DNA of 64,000 nucleotides from Clostridia bacterium (GCA_012840485.1 DULG01000019.1:186001-250000), one strand, 5' to 3'. Positions 8,852-18,374 are shown, numbered from the stretch's first letter. Notes: generated by a model from the sequence alone, not told the origin. Translations and numbers: made by a program.

Positions 8852-9307
8852 TCACTTGACCAGCTTTTTAAACTTTTCTAGCAGTTCTTGAAGTGCTTCT
8901 TCATTTCTTACTAAGACGAAAATAGTATTATCTCCTGCTAAAGTGCCCACTATGTCTTTCCAATTTAATGTATCAATAGCTTCTGCAGCTGCTGGTGCTG
9001 TGCCTGATAACGTTTTTACAACTATAATATTTCCTGCATAATCAACACTCACTATAGATTCAGACAATAGGGTCATCAGTCTGTCAGTAATATGACTATC
9101 CACTTTTCCCATAGGAGCATATTTGTACCTTTTTCCGTCCTCAGTTAAAACCTTTATGAGCCTCAATTCCTTTATATCTCTGGAAACTGTAGCTTGGGTA
9201 ACGTCAATACCTTGTTTTTGAAGTTCGGCTGCTAGCTCTTCTTGTGTTTCAATTTCTTTTTCGGAAATTATTTCTAAAATTTTCGCATGTCGTGCTATTT
9301 TCATCAT
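8852..9307 (-). CDS. argR: Arginine repressor ArgR
   Basis: A 151-aa hexameric arginine-sensing regulator (AhrC/ArgR). The N-terminal winged helix (1-70) contains [23 protein letters not shown]-type recognition sequence. The C-terminal oligomerisation and arginine-binding domain includes [12 protein letters not shown]. Two adjacent ATGs (9307, 9304) both fit the upstream GAGGTG; the choice changes one residue. No ARG box is recognisable in the short 23-bp gap upstream. No arginine biosynthetic genes are in the window, but ornithine catabolism genes are (59422 onward). Confidence 0.95.
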   Translation of the reverse strand: MMKIARHAKILEIISEKEIETQEELAAELQKQGIDVTQATVSRDIKELRLIKVLTEDGKRYKYAPMGKVDSHITDRLMTLLSESIVSVDYAGNIIVVKTLSGTAPAAAEAIDTLNWKDIVGTLAGDNTIFVLVRNEEALQELLEKFKKLVK

Positions 9308-9330
9308 AGTAATTCACCTCTTTTGCCTTT

Positions 9331-10182
9331 TTATCTTTCTGTAAGCTTATCCCTTAACAAGTCAAAGAAATTAGTATTTTTTACTTTGATGAGATTGGTG
9401 TACTCATTGCTTTTTTTGATATATATCACATCTCTATAATCAAGTTTATATCCTTGTTGTCCGTCTGTTGTTATCATCAAATCTTGATTTTCTTCGCTTA
9501 TTTCCAACCTGATGACATCTTCTGAGGAAACTATTATAGACCTTGAATACAAAGTATGAGGACAAATAGGAGTTATTATTATAACTTCCACTGTAGGGTA
9601 TACAATAGGTCCTCCTGCTGAAAGCGAATAGGCAGTCGACCCCGTAGGAGTTGCAATTATAACTCCGTCCGCCAAATAGGTATCTACATAATTATCGTTG
9701 ACATAAGTATTTATGCGGGCCATTCTCGAAAAAGCCCCCCTTGTAATGACAATATCATTTAACGCTCGAAAATTGATCACTTCCATGTCATTTTTGACCA
9801 CATTTGCTTCCAGCATCATTCTTTTCTCTACAGCATATTCTCCTCTGTATATTTTTTCAAGTGCAATAAATACCTCATTTATATCCACATCTGTAAGAAA
9901 ACCTAGATGGCCTAAATTTACAGCAAAAATGGGTGTACCAAAGGGGGCACAAAGCCTTGCTACATTCAAAATTGTGCCATCGCCCCCTAATGCTATAATA
10001 AAATCACATTTACTGTATATATCTGTAGGTTTTCCGCTGTATTCTTCATAACCTATTTTAGAAGCTACTATTTCATTTAGATAAGGCTCAGACTCCTGTT
10101 CTAATAACCATTTTACTACAGATTTTGTCACTTCTAAGTCTTTATCTTTGTTAATATTTGGAATTACGCCAACTTTTTTCAT
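9331..10182 (-). CDS. nadK: NAD kinase
   Basis: A 283-aa ATP/polyphosphate-dependent NAD kinase that makes NADP. It shows the signature GGDGTILNVAR (about 66-76) with the catalytic Asp, the NAD-binding segment LNDIVITRG and the Gly-rich ADGVIIATPTGSTAYSLSAGGP. Length is normal. It sits between tlyA and argR with short gaps, the same tlyA-nadK-recN neighbourhood known from Mycobacterium, with argR inserted. Confidence 0.96.
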   Translation of the reverse strand: MKKVGVIPNINKDKDLEVTKSVVKWLLEQESEPYLNEIVASKIGYEEYSGKPTDIYSKCDFIIALGGDGTILNVARLCAPFGTPIFAVNLGHLGFLTDVDINEVFIALEKIYRGEYAVEKRMMLEANVVKNDMEVINFRALNDIVITRGAFSRMARINTYVNDNYVDTYLADGVIIATPTGSTAYSLSAGGPIVYPTVEVIIITPICPHTLYSRSIIVSSEDVIRLEISEENQDLMITTDGQQGYKLDYRDVIYIKKSNEYTNLIKVKNTNFFDLLRDKLTER

Positions 10183-10231
10183 TATAATATCACCACATTT
10201 ATCTTATTCTACAAAAATACAAATTTTCCTG

Positions 10232-11026
10232 CTACAAAATTTTAAATGCCTCTTCTACAATTTTCGTAATGTCAAAATTGTGTTGTTTTTCAATTCCCTT
10301 TTTTCCGTAAATTAAATATTCTATATTGCCTTCTGCCCCTTTTATAGGAGAATAGGTAATACCTATTATACCGTAGTTAAACTTTTGAAACAAAGTCACA
10401 ATTTTTTCAATCACTTCTCTATGAACGGCAGGGTCTCTCACAACGCCTTTTTTACCTACTTTTTCTCTCCCTGCTTCAAATTGAGGTTTTATTAAAGCTA
10501 TTAAATCTCCTATTGGCTTTAAAAATTTATCTGCAGAAGGTATAACAAGTTCAAGGGAGATAAAAGAAACGTCTATTGTGATCATGTCCACTATTTCAGG
10601 CAATGTCTCTAAAAATCTTATATTAGTCTTTTCCATGTTTATGACCCGAGGGTCATTTCTTAAACTCCAATCCAATTGCCCGTATCCTACATCTACAGCA
10701 TATACTTTCAAAGCACCGTGTTTTAAAAGGCAGTCAGTAAAACCTCCTGTGGAAGCTCCAATGTCTAAGGCAATCTTGCCAGTTACATTAATATTAAACG
10801 TTTCTATCGCTTTTTGTAACTTTAGCCCACCTCTACTTACATAAGGTAAAGAATTAGTTTTTACTTCAATTGAAGAATCTATGTTGACAAACTCTCCAGC
10901 TTTTTCAATTCTCTTGCCATCAACATATACTTCTCCTGCCATGATAGAGGCTTTTGCTTTTTCTCTTGAGGAGAAAAAACCTTTTTGAACAAGTAAAACA
11001 TCCAATCTTTCTTTTTTTGAAGCCAT
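10232..11026 (-). CDS. tlyA: TlyA family rRNA 2'-O-methyltransferase / S4 domain protein
   Basis: A 264-aa protein with an N-terminal S4 RNA-binding domain (1-60, RLDVLLVQKGFFSSREKAKA) and an FtsJ-like SAM methyltransferase domain (LDIGASTGGFTDCLLKHGA, VDVGYGQLDW). TlyA of mycobacteria 2'-O-methylates 16S and 23S rRNA; the Bacillus YqxC/YqxB orthologue is less well characterised. It begins 2 nt after the dxs stop with GAGGT upstream. Rhodanese or haemolysin labels in older annotations are misleading. Confidence 0.92.
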   Translation of the reverse strand: MASKKERLDVLLVQKGFFSSREKAKASIMAGEVYVDGKRIEKAGEFVNIDSSIEVKTNSLPYVSRGGLKLQKAIETFNINVTGKIALDIGASTGGFTDCLLKHGALKVYAVDVGYGQLDWSLRNDPRVINMEKTNIRFLETLPEIVDMITIDVSFISLELVIPSADKFLKPIGDLIALIKPQFEAGREKVGKKGVVRDPAVHREVIEKIVTLFQKFNYGIIGITYSPIKGAEGNIEYLIYGKKGIEKQHNFDITKIVEEAFKIL

Positions 11027-11028
11027 AT

Positions 11029-12891
11029 TTACCTCATTTCCTTATATTTTTGTAGTATAGTACTTGCGATAGACTCAGCATCTAAATTGTATTTTTTAAA
11101 CAAGTTTTCTACATCTCCATGTTCTATAAACTTATCAGGAAATCCTAAGCATAAAACTGGTTTGTAAATTCCTTTCGAATTTAAAAGCTCTAATATAGCA
11201 CTTCCAATTCCACCAGCTATGACATTATCTTCTACTGTAACAATAAATTTGACTTTGTTTGAGATATCTAAAATCAGATCTTCATCTAAAGGTTTGACAA
11301 ATCTCAAATTGACAATAAATGGTTGTAAATCAGAAGCTTTTAAAATCTCTTTTGCTTCTAACACCTTTCCTACCATTCTTCCTAATGCAAAAATTGCTAT
11401 TTCTTCTCCCTCAGATACTAACTCTGCTTTTCCAAACTCTATACTGCATTCTCTTGTAATATCGAATTCTCCTGCTTTTCCCCTTGGATACCTTATGGCA
11501 ACAGGAAAGTCAAGATTTCTTGATAATTTAACCATTTCAACTAATTCATTTGCATCTTTTGGAGACATAATCGCTATATTAGGAATTGGCCTTAAATAAG
11601 ATAGATCAAAAACTCCTTGATGGGTTTCTCCATCCTCTCCTACAATTCCTGCTCTATCAATTGCAAAAACAACAGGTAATTTTTGTATACATACATCGTG
11701 TATAAGCTGGTCATAAGCTCTTTGTAAAAAGGTAGAATACACTGCAAAATAAGGTTTATATCCTTGTACTGCCATTCCTGCTGCAAAGGTAGTAGCATGC
11801 TGCTCTGCTATTCCTACATCAAAAAATCTTTCAGGAATCAATTTTGCAAAATGAATAAGCCCTGTTCCCTCTGGCATGGCAGCAGTTATTGCAACAATTT
11901 TGTCATCTTTTAATGCCATTTCAGTAAGAGTCTTTCCAAATACATCAGAATAAGTCGCCTGCCCCTCATTTACAAACTTACCTGTTTGTATGTCAAAAGG
12001 AGCTGCAGAATGAAATTTATCAGGAAATTTTTCTGCAAATTTATAGCCTTTGCCTTTTTTTGTGATAACATGTACTAAAATAGGTCCTTTTATTTTCTTT
12101 GCTCTTTCTAAAACCTCTATAAGGCTATCAACGTCATGTCCGTCAATAGGTCCTAAATATGTAAAGCCCATCTCTTCAAAAAACATTCCTGGCACTACTA
12201 ACTGTTTTACAGAATCCTTAATTCTTTCAATGTATTTATGAAGGCTTTTTCCTATTGGAGGTACAATATTGAGTAAATTATCAACCTCTTGTTTTAATTT
12301 GTTGTAAGTAGGGTCAGTTCTAAGTTTACTTAAATACAAAGATAAACTACCTACGTTTTCTGAAATAGACATCTCATTGTGATTTAGCACGACAATCAAA
12401 TCTGTTTTAGACCTTCCTGCATTATTTAATGCTTCAAAAGCCATGCCACCTGTCAAAGCTCCATCACCGATTACCGCTACAACAGAATATTTCTCGCCCT
12501 TTAAATCTCTTGCCTTGGCAATACCCAATGCTGCAGATATAGAGGTGCTACTGTGACCTGCTCCAAATATATCATGCACACTTTCCGTTCTTTTAGTATA
12601 ACCAGAAAGGCCATTGAATTTCCTTAAAGTATCAAACTGGTCTTTCCTACCTGTAAGCATTTTATGTACATAACACTGATGCCCTACATCCCAGATTATT
12701 TTGTCAACTGGCGAATTAAAAACATAGTGAAGTGCAACTGTAAGTTCAACAATTCCAAGGTTTGAAGCTAAATGACCACCTGTTTTAGACACCTTTTCTA
12801 TTAAAAACTGGCGTATTTCTTCGCAAAGCAGTGGAAAGTCCTTTTTGTCTAATTTTCTTAAATCATAAGGGCTATCAATTTGCTCAAGCAT
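11029..12891 (-). CDS. dxs: 1-deoxy-D-xylulose-5-phosphate synthase
   Basis: A 620-aa thiamine-diphosphate enzyme that condenses pyruvate and glyceraldehyde 3-phosphate, the first step of the MEP isoprenoid pathway. The TPP/Mg motif GDGALTGGMAFEALNNAG and the transketolase central domain (EDGETHQGVFDLSYLR) are clear, with a transketolase C-terminal domain. GAGGG precedes the start. It is 9 nt downstream of oapA and shares a functional theme with ispA, which lies upstream of the OLE RNA. Confidence 0.98.
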   Translation of the reverse strand: MLEQIDSPYDLRKLDKKDFPLLCEEIRQFLIEKVSKTGGHLASNLGIVELTVALHYVFNSPVDKIIWDVGHQCYVHKMLTGRKDQFDTLRKFNGLSGYTKRTESVHDIFGAGHSSTSISAALGIAKARDLKGEKYSVVAVIGDGALTGGMAFEALNNAGRSKTDLIVVLNHNEMSISENVGSLSLYLSKLRTDPTYNKLKQEVDNLLNIVPPIGKSLHKYIERIKDSVKQLVVPGMFFEEMGFTYLGPIDGHDVDSLIEVLERAKKIKGPILVHVITKKGKGYKFAEKFPDKFHSAAPFDIQTGKFVNEGQATYSDVFGKTLTEMALKDDKIVAITAAMPEGTGLIHFAKLIPERFFDVGIAEQHATTFAAGMAVQGYKPYFAVYSTFLQRAYDQLIHDVCIQKLPVVFAIDRAGIVGEDGETHQGVFDLSYLRPIPNIAIMSPKDANELVEMVKLSRNLDFPVAIRYPRGKAGEFDITRECSIEFGKAELVSEGEEIAIFALGRMVGKVLEAKEILKASDLQPFIVNLRFVKPLDEDLILDISNKVKFIVTVEDNVIAGGIGSAILELLNSKGIYKPVLCLGFPDKFIEHGDVENLFKKYNLDAESIASTILQKYKEMR

Positions 12892-12900
12892 TTAAAACCC

Positions 12901-13488
12901 TCACTTTCTTTTTTCTCTTTTATTATTTTTATAATCGGGCAAAATCTTTATACCCATGTTTTTTTCTATCCAAGCAAGAATTACAGCAACTGTATAAACA
13001 ATAGACTGGCTTTTAGCTATACCTATATTTTTACCAATAGCTTTTCCTCCAATTGTAATGGCAGATAATAAACCTCCTAAAATCGCAGTATAAAGAGAAC
13101 CTTTGGGCCCCTCAAAAGCTAATTTTACAATTATTGCCATCAGAGCAGCACCAGAAACAATTCCAGAAATATCTCCTACTACGTCATTGCAAAAATTAGC
13201 CACAATATTAGCATTTCTAAGAAGTTTTATGGCTTCCTTTGCTCCAAATACTTTTTTAGCCGCCATTGCATGAAAAGGTTCTTCTCTGCCTGAAATTACT
13301 GCTGTACCTATTATATCAAAAATTATACCAATTAACACTATAAAACCAAGAATACAAAAGGCTACAAGGAGATTGCTCTCTTTTAATGCAACATCAGAAA
13401 AAAAATTTAATATAGTGGCAAGAAAAAAGGTTATAATAGTTATATGTAAAATCCACTTATAATTCGTATTTATGTTTTTATTTTTCAT
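12901..13488 (-). CDS. oapA: OLE-associated membrane protein OapA
   Basis: A 195-aa integral membrane protein with about four hydrophobic segments (about 11-30, 41-64, 107-124, 133-155 and a weaker one at 160-175). It lies directly 3' of the OLE RNA, the defining position of the OLE-associated protein. It carries the DX3D motif reported for OapA, here D102-VVG-D106. OapA binds OLE RNA at the membrane in Bacillus halodurans, where the complex supports tolerance to ethanol, cold and magnesium stress. The ORF-track start at 13584 runs into the RNA; I choose ATG 13488, with GGAGG 13 nt upstream, a rather long spacing. Confidence 0.9.
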   Translation of the reverse strand: MKNKNINTNYKWILHITIITFFLATILNFFSDVALKESNLLVAFCILGFIVLIGIIFDIIGTAVISGREEPFHAMAAKKVFGAKEAIKLLRNANIVANFCNDVVGDISGIVSGAALMAIIVKLAFEGPKGSLYTAILGGLLSAITIGGKAIGKNIGIAKSQSIVYTVAVILAWIEKNMGIKILPDYKNNKREKRK

Positions 13489-13504
13489 AATAAAAAAAAG
13501 ACCT

Positions 13505-14115
13505 CCTACATGTATAAAGGCAAAGTGGTAGCATATTGGGTAAACTTTGCGGCTTAGGTCCAGTAGGATTTCCCAAGCGGGCACTGAACGTCGCCGTTCA
13601 GCGGTTCCCCTTTAAGCCCGCTTTTACCTTGTCACCAAAGGTAAGACTGGACTACCACTTAGTCCGCACCGTAATCCCCAATATGCCGCCCGACAAGGCG
13701 CAGCCTAGGAGTTTTCCTCAACAGAGGAACCAACCCCTATCCTCTTTTGCAATTCGGGTTTCATCAGCAATAGCCAGTAATTCAAGAGCTCTTTGAATTA
13801 TGGCTTACAACTGATATCCACCCGAATCACTCAAGGCAGGCTACACTGTCCGCAGCTTTATGGCCGCGAGACAGGTTCATCCTACCCCGTAGCCCGTAAA
13901 AGCCACGCAAGTAGGTCTCCGCGGAGGAAGGGTCAACGCCCACATGCCATTGTGGATCGCCCCCCCTCCTTAACTCCCAGCACCAGCCCCCAACTGGGCG
14001 TTGAAAGCCAGCACCAGGAACTTCATCGATGTGCCCTTGACGGATTTTTAGGCCCGTCTTCGGGATTAGCGCCTCTGACTAGGATACTGCACCACTTTGC
14101 CTTTCTTTTCAAGGT
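13505..14115 (-). ncRNA. ole: OLE RNA (ornate, large, extremophilic)
   Basis: A roughly 610-nt GC-rich block in an AT-rich genome with no credible protein frame. Its ends form a perfect 14-bp terminal stem: AAAGGCAAAGTGGT near the 5' end (14091-14104) pairs with ACCACTTTGCCTTT near the 3' end (13516-13529). Many internal stems are visible, such as GGGCCT/AGGCCC-type and CGGCGACG pairs. Size, terminal stem, location between ispA and dxs, and the oapA gene directly downstream all fit the OLE RNA class. A sigma-A-type promoter lies upstream. The plus-strand ORFs here (13536, 13793) are antisense artefacts. Confidence 0.93.
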
Positions 14116-14121
14116 ATATTA

Positions 14122-14151
14122 ATTATAACATAATAAAAATGACAATATCAA
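14122..14151 (-). promoter_or_regulatory. Sigma-A-type promoter of OLE RNA
   Basis: On the minus strand TTGATA (14146-14151) and TATAAT (14122-14127) are 18 nt apart, predicting transcription from about 14115, a few nt before the terminal stem. This would allow OLE, oapA and dxs to be expressed apart from the ispA operon. Confidence 0.65.
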
Positions 14152-14176
14152 ACCTCTACAAAGTCTGTAGAAGGTT
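14151..14176 (-). terminator. Hairpin between ispA and the OLE promoter, possible weak terminator
   Basis: AACC plus TCTACA pair with TGTAGA plus GGTT across a 5-nt loop with one bulged base. On the minus strand the hairpin is followed by TTGATATTGTCATTTTT, so the uridine tract is late and weak. It directly abuts the OLE -35 box. It could end the folD-ispA transcript or act as a processing site. Confidence 0.4.
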
Positions 14177-14243
14177 GCTACAGTCATTTAACTGCCAAAA
14201 AACTCATTTCTTTCAAAAAGCATTGTCAATACTCCCTTAAGCT

Positions 14244-15128
14244 TTAGTTTACTCTTTCAATCAAATAATTGGAAAGCTCTTTTAAAAACTCTGCTTTTTC
14301 TCCAAACCTATCTAAAATCTTTACAGCATTCTGTGTAAGCTCTACAACCATCTCATGAGATTTTTCTAATCCAAAAATATTGACAAAAGTAAACTTGCCT
14401 TTTTCTTTATCACTACCTACTTTTTTACCCAATTTTTCCTCTTCTCCTATTACATCCAATATATCATCTTTTATTTGAAAAGCAAAACCTATTAAGCGTG
14501 CATATTCCCTTAAGGCATGAATCTCTTCTTCTGTAGCACCAGCGATGTAAGCTCCTGCACAAACAGACGCTTCTATCAAAGCTCCTGTCTTGTGTTCATG
14601 CATAAATTTTAATTCTTCATAAGTAAGCTCCGTGTTTTGTGAAAGTATATCTACCACTTGCCCACCAATAATTCCTTTACATCCTGAGGCTGTCGCAATT
14701 TCATTGGTAGCTTTCAATATTCCTTCATAATCTTCCGGATGTTCTAAAGCATGTCTTACTAACACTTCATACCCTAAATTTAAAAGTCCATCACCAGCTA
14801 AAATTGCTATAGCTTCCCCATAAACTTTGTGATTCGTGGGCTTTCCTCTTCTTAAATCATCATTATCCATGGCTGGAAGGTCATCGTGAATCAGAGAATA
14901 AGTATGAATAAGTTCAATCGCACAAGCTACAGGAAGAGCTTTTTTTATATCTCCTCCTAAAAGCTCACAAGAAGAAAGGCATAAAACTGGTCTTAACCTT
15001 TTCCCTCCAGCAAATACACTGTAATTCATTGCTTCATAAATTATCTCTGGTTTTTCTTCTATATCAAGTATTCTGTGTAGTTCTTTCTCAACAAGCTGTT
15101 GTTTTTCTCTTAACTTTTCTTTAAACAT
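14244..15128 (-). CDS. ispA: Polyprenyl (farnesyl/geranylgeranyl) diphosphate synthase
   Basis: A 294-aa trans-isoprenyl diphosphate synthase that condenses IPP with allylic diphosphates. The first aspartate-rich motif DDLPAMDND and the second DDILD are intact. ATG 15128 has AGGAGG 6 nt upstream and overlaps the xseB stop in ATGTTTAA; the ORF-track start at 15161 lies inside xseB. Product chain length cannot be read with certainty. It belongs to the folD-xseA-xseB-ispA run and shares the isoprenoid pathway with dxs beyond the OLE RNA. Confidence 0.95.
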   Translation of the reverse strand: MFKEKLREKQQLVEKELHRILDIEEKPEIIYEAMNYSVFAGGKRLRPVLCLSSCELLGGDIKKALPVACAIELIHTYSLIHDDLPAMDNDDLRRGKPTNHKVYGEAIAILAGDGLLNLGYEVLVRHALEHPEDYEGILKATNEIATASGCKGIIGGQVVDILSQNTELTYEELKFMHEHKTGALIEASVCAGAYIAGATEEEIHALREYARLIGFAFQIKDDILDVIGEEEKLGKKVGSDKEKGKFTFVNIFGLEKSHEMVVELTQNAVKILDRFGEKAEFLKELSNYLIERVN

Positions 15129-15348
15129 CCTTTTCCTCCTCTTTAAAATCAATTTCTTCATTTTCGTTGATGAGAAGGGTTATCTTTCCTTCAACCTCAC
15201 TTAACCTTTTTTCTAATCTTTTAGAAATTTCAACTCCTTCTTTAAATAAATTAAAAGACTCTTCCAGCATTAAATTTCCTTTTTCTAATATATTCACAAT
15301 TTCTTCTAATCTCATCATTTCTTTTTCAAAGGACAATTCTTCATTCAT
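15121..15348 (-). CDS. xseB: Exodeoxyribonuclease VII small subunit
   Basis: A 75-aa helical protein, the partner of XseA in the single-strand exonuclease VII complex. The family signature [20 protein letters not shown] followed by an amphipathic coil is clear. Of the two in-frame ATGs, 15348 has GAGGTG at a normal distance, while 15354 is only 2 nt from it. It overlaps both neighbours (xseA by 8 nt and ispA by 8 nt), indicating translational coupling. Confidence 0.93.
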   Translation of the reverse strand: MNEELSFEKEMMRLEEIVNILEKGNLMLEESFNLFKEGVEISKRLEKRLSEVEGKITLLINENEEIDFKEEEKDV

Positions 15349-16546
15349 CTTCATTCACCTCTTGTACTGTGGCTTTAGCTTTGCCATCTTTAAATAAAAT
15401 TTTTATTTCTTCATAAGGCTTTATTTCTTTTACAGAAGAGATAACTCTTTCTTGAACATTTAAGACAATTGTATAGCCTCTCGTAAGCACATTTAGAGGA
15501 CTTAAGGAATTTAATTTTTCTACTAAAATCAAAAAATTATTTCTTTTTTGTTGACATATCGAAGCCATTTGATTATACAGATCTTTTTTTAAATTTTCAA
15601 CCTTGTGTTTTAAAACTTCACTCTTTTTAATAGGGCTGTTAAGATACAAAGCCCTTTTAAGCCCTTCAAATTCTTTTTTCTTGCGATTTAATTCAGCAGT
15701 CATCAAGGTTAATAATTTCGTTTTTAATAAAAACAATTCTCTTTGATAAACTTTTATGTCTGGCACCACAATTTCAGCAGCTGCTGAAGGAGTAGGAGCT
15801 CTTAAATCTGCCACAAAATCAGAAATAGTAAAATCCGTCTCATGACCTACTGCAGAGACAACGGGTAAGCGAGAGGCATAAATACATCTTGCTACCTTTT
15901 CCTCATTAAAAGGCCAAATTTCTTCTAGAGAACCTCCTCCCCTTGCCAAAATAATCACATCAATGTCATTGCGTCTATTTACAAGCCGAAGAGCATTACA
16001 TATATCCTCTGCCGCAGAACTCCCTTGTACCAAAACAGGAACTACTAAAATATCTACTGCGGGATTTCTCCTCCTTGAAATTGTGATGATATCCCGTATC
16101 ACTGCTCCTGTAGGTGAAGTCACTACAGCAATCTTTTTTGGATGTTTAGGAATAGGCTTCTTTTTCTCCGGATCAAAAAGACCCTCTTTTTGTAATTTTT
16201 CTTTTAGCTGATTAAAAGCAAGGTATAAAGCCCCAATACCCTCCGATTGAATAGACTGCACATAAAGCTGGTAAGTACCACTTTTTTCATAAACTGTTAT
16301 TCTACCTGCTGCAATAACTGACATACCTTCCTGTAAGGTAAAATTCAAAAGTCTACTATATTCATTGAACATAACACACTTTAAAGAAGCTATTTCATCC
16401 TTTAAAGTAAAATAAATTCCAGTGCTGTGATATTTTAAATTAGAGATTTCTCCTCTTACTCGGACATTTCTCAAAATTATATCATTGTCCATCATTCTCT
16501 TGATATAGTCCGTTATCTCACTGACGTTAAGTGCTTTTAATTGCAT
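15341..16546 (-). CDS. xseA: Exodeoxyribonuclease VII large subunit
   Basis: A 401-aa catalytic subunit with an N-terminal OB fold (1-100, [20 protein letters not shown]), a nuclease core with the family sequences [29 protein letters not shown] and [16 protein letters not shown], then a coiled coil. It degrades single-stranded DNA from both ends. GGAGG precedes the start, which lies 20 nt inside the end of folD. Confidence 0.97.
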   Translation of the reverse strand: MQLKALNVSEITDYIKRMMDNDIILRNVRVRGEISNLKYHSTGIYFTLKDEIASLKCVMFNEYSRLLNFTLQEGMSVIAAGRITVYEKSGTYQLYVQSIQSEGIGALYLAFNQLKEKLQKEGLFDPEKKKPIPKHPKKIAVVTSPTGAVIRDIITISRRRNPAVDILVVPVLVQGSSAAEDICNALRLVNRRNDIDVIILARGGGSLEEIWPFNEEKVARCIYASRLPVVSAVGHETDFTISDFVADLRAPTPSAAAEIVVPDIKVYQRELFLLKTKLLTLMTAELNRKKKEFEGLKRALYLNSPIKKSEVLKHKVENLKKDLYNQMASICQQKRNNFLILVEKLNSLSPLNVLTRGYTIVLNVQERVISSVKEIKPYEEIKILFKDGKAKATVQEVNEDE

Positions 16547-17360
16547 ATTTAAAAGCCTCCAGGGTGTTTTTAAGTATCATAGCTGTCGTCACAGGCCCAA
16601 CTCCTCCTGGAACTGGTGTTACATAAGAACACAAGTCTTTTACAGATTCAAAATCCGCGTCTCCATATATATTTCCATCGTAAACGTTTATACCTGCATC
16701 TATAAGAATTGTCCCTTCTTTAATCATATCTCCCTTTACCAAATTCATTTTTCCGGCTGCCAACACTAAAATGTCTGCTTGTTTAGTATAATAAGCCAAA
16801 TCTTTTGTCTTTGAATGGCATACCGTAACTGTACAATTTTTATCCAATAAAAGCTTAGCTACAGGTTTTCCTAAAATATTGCTTCTGCCTATTACAACTG
16901 CGTGTTTTCCCTCAAATTGAGTATCAATACTTTCTAGAATATGTAAAATTGCTTTGGGAGTACAAGGAACAAAAAGAGGTTTTCCAGCAAAAAGCCTTCC
17001 CATATTATAATTAGATATGCAATCAACGTCTTTATAAGGATTTAGCGTATCGTATACCAATTCAGCATTAAAGTTTTTAGGAAGAGGCATTTCTATCATT
17101 ATGCCGTGGGTATTTTTATCTTCATTTAAAAACTTTAAGGTGTCAAAAAACTTCGACTCTTCACTTTCTGAAAAATAATAGATTTCAGCCTCAATCCCCA
17201 CATTTTCACAAGCTTTAACTTTAGAGTTTGCATAAACTTTTGAAGACTCATCATCTCCAGCCATCAAAATCGCTAATCTGGGCTTGTAACCAAACTCCCT
17301 TATCTCTCTTTTTACCTCTTCTCTTATCTTTTTAGAAATCTCCTTACCATCAATTATCAT
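16527..17360 (-). CDS. folD: Methylenetetrahydrofolate dehydrogenase/cyclohydrolase FolD
   Basis: A 277-aa bifunctional enzyme interconverting methylene-, methenyl- and formyl-tetrahydrofolate. The cyclohydrolase lysine region is [14 protein letters not shown], the NADP-binding region [17 protein letters not shown], and the C-terminal signature [15 protein letters not shown]. The length is normal. It overlaps nusB by 11 nt and xseA by 20 nt, as in many Clostridia. Confidence 0.96.
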   Translation of the reverse strand: MIIDGKEISKKIREEVKREIREFGYKPRLAILMAGDDESSKVYANSKVKACENVGIEAEIYYFSESEESKFFDTLKFLNEDKNTHGIMIEMPLPKNFNAELVYDTLNPYKDVDCISNYNMGRLFAGKPLFVPCTPKAILHILESIDTQFEGKHAVVIGRSNILGKPVAKLLLDKNCTVTVCHSKTKDLAYYTKQADILVLAAGKMNLVKGDMIKEGTILIDAGINVYDGNIYGDADFESVKDLCSYVTPVPGGVGPVTTAMILKNTLEAFKYAIKST

Positions 17361-17772
17361 TTGATTTACCTTCCTCCAATCCTTTATCCCTTACAAACGC
17401 TCCCAACAAACCATTTATAAACACATGAGAATCTTCTGTACTGTATTTTTTAGCTATTTCTACTGCTTCGTTTATAGAAATATTTACAGGAATATTCCCG
17501 TATTGCATCTCATAAATGCTGCACCTTAAAATAGCCAAATCTATTTTTGGCATGCGGTTAAGAGCCCAATTTTGAGAGTATCTCTCTATTTCCTTATCAA
17601 TTTCCTCTAAATGTTCAATAGCCCCTATTACGGTATTTTCTATGTACTCTTTTTGCTCGCCTGGGTCGTTTTCCTTATAAAAATTCTCAAATATTTTGCT
17701 TATAGGTAGCCTTGAAACGTCGTATTGATAAAGCATTTTTACAACCCATTCCCTGGCTTCTGTTCTGTTCAT
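17350..17772 (-). CDS. nusB: Transcription antitermination factor NusB
   Basis: A 140-aa all-helical protein that joins NusE/S10 on boxA RNA to prevent premature termination of rRNA transcripts. The family segments [13 protein letters not shown] and [15 protein letters not shown] are present. A weak extended -10 (TGGTACAAT, about 17806-17814) lies upstream, right after a large hairpin, so it may have its own promoter. Confidence 0.94.
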   Translation of the reverse strand: MNRTEAREWVVKMLYQYDVSRLPISKIFENFYKENDPGEQKEYIENTVIGAIEHLEEIDKEIERYSQNWALNRMPKIDLAILRCSIYEMQYGNIPVNISINEAVEIAKKYSTEDSHVFINGLLGAFVRDKGLEEGKSNDN

Positions 17773-17820
17773 TGTCCCAACTCCTTGAATTTTACTTCTT
17801 ACATATATTGTACCATAACT

Positions 17821-17865
17821 CTACTTAAACTAACCCTCTGTCTAGCAGAGGGTTAGTTTAAGTAG
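17821..17865 (-). repeat. Perfect 20-bp inverted repeat between asp23 and nusB
   Basis: Two exact 20-nt arms (17821-17840 and 17846-17865) flank a 5-nt loop TCTAG. It begins 5 nt after the asp23 stop. In the direction of transcription it is not followed by a uridine tract, so it is not a textbook intrinsic terminator; on the opposite strand the flank ATATTTTAATTTT is richer in T. It may protect the asp23 mRNA end, be an RNase processing site, or terminate transcription inefficiently. Confidence 0.7.
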
Positions 17866-17870
17866 ATATT

Positions 17871-18287
17871 TTAATTTTCCTCTTCTTTAGCTTGCTGTTG
17901 TTTTTTATTTTCCTTATCCATATTTACCCCTTGAACGTGAATATTGACTTCAACAACTTTTAATCCTGTCATATTTTCCACAGCATTTTTAACATTTTCT
18001 TGTACATTCCATGCAACTTCTGGAATTCTAACACCATAATCTACAATTAAGTACAAATCTATTGATACTTCTTTTTCTCCCACTTCTACTTTTACACCTT
18101 TACCTAGATTCTTTCTTCCTAACATTTCAGAAAGTCCGTTTACGACTCCCCCGCTCATTCCAGCCACTCCAGATACTTCCGTTGCCGCCAAGCCAGCGAT
18201 TATACTTACAACTTCTTCTGAAATTTTAATAGTACCTAATTCTTGATTTTCATTATTTAAATTTACATTTTCATCCATATATTTCAC
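17871..18287 (-). CDS. Asp23/Gls24 family envelope stress protein
   Basis: A 138-aa protein with the Asp23 domain (GTIKISEEVVSIIAGLAATEVSGVAGM, VGEKEVSIDLYLIVDYG, VNIHVQGV). It is the YqhY-type member found next to nusB in Firmicutes; in Bacillus YqhY influences acetyl-CoA carboxylase activity. The tail after residue 122 is charged and low-complexity (DKENKKQQQAKEEEN). It is cytoplasmic with no membrane segment. Expression probably comes from the promoter at 18335-18364. Confidence 0.9.
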   Translation of the reverse strand: MKYMDENVNLNNENQELGTIKISEEVVSIIAGLAATEVSGVAGMSGGVVNGLSEMLGRKNLGKGVKVEVGEKEVSIDLYLIVDYGVRIPEVAWNVQENVKNAVENMTGLKVVEVNIHVQGVNMDKENKKQQQAKEEEN

Positions 18288-18334
18288 CCCCTTAAAGAAA
18301 ATTTTTCTAAAGTCAACAAATAACTGTCAAATAC

Positions 18335-18364
18335 ATTATACCATAAGTTACTCTATAAAAACAA
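18335..18364 (-). promoter_or_regulatory. Putative promoter of the asp23-like gene
   Basis: TTGTTT (18359-18364) and TATAAT (18335-18340) are 18 nt apart on the minus strand, with TG just before the -10. The -35 is poor, compensated by the extended -10. It lies after the end of spoIIIAH and would uncouple the asp23-nusB-folD run from the mother-cell spoIIIA operon. Confidence 0.5.
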
Positions 18365-18374
18365 TTTGCTTTCC

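Noticed and set aside
13489-13584. N-terminal extension of the oapA ORF
   Set aside because: It runs into the 3' terminal stem of the OLE RNA; the ATG at 13488 after GGAGG gives the usual OapA length.
13536-14122. Two plus-strand ORFs (86 and 109 aa) in the GC-rich block
   Set aside because: They lie antisense to the OLE RNA, have low-complexity Pro/Arg/Ser composition and no ribosome site; they are a by-product of the GC-rich structured RNA.
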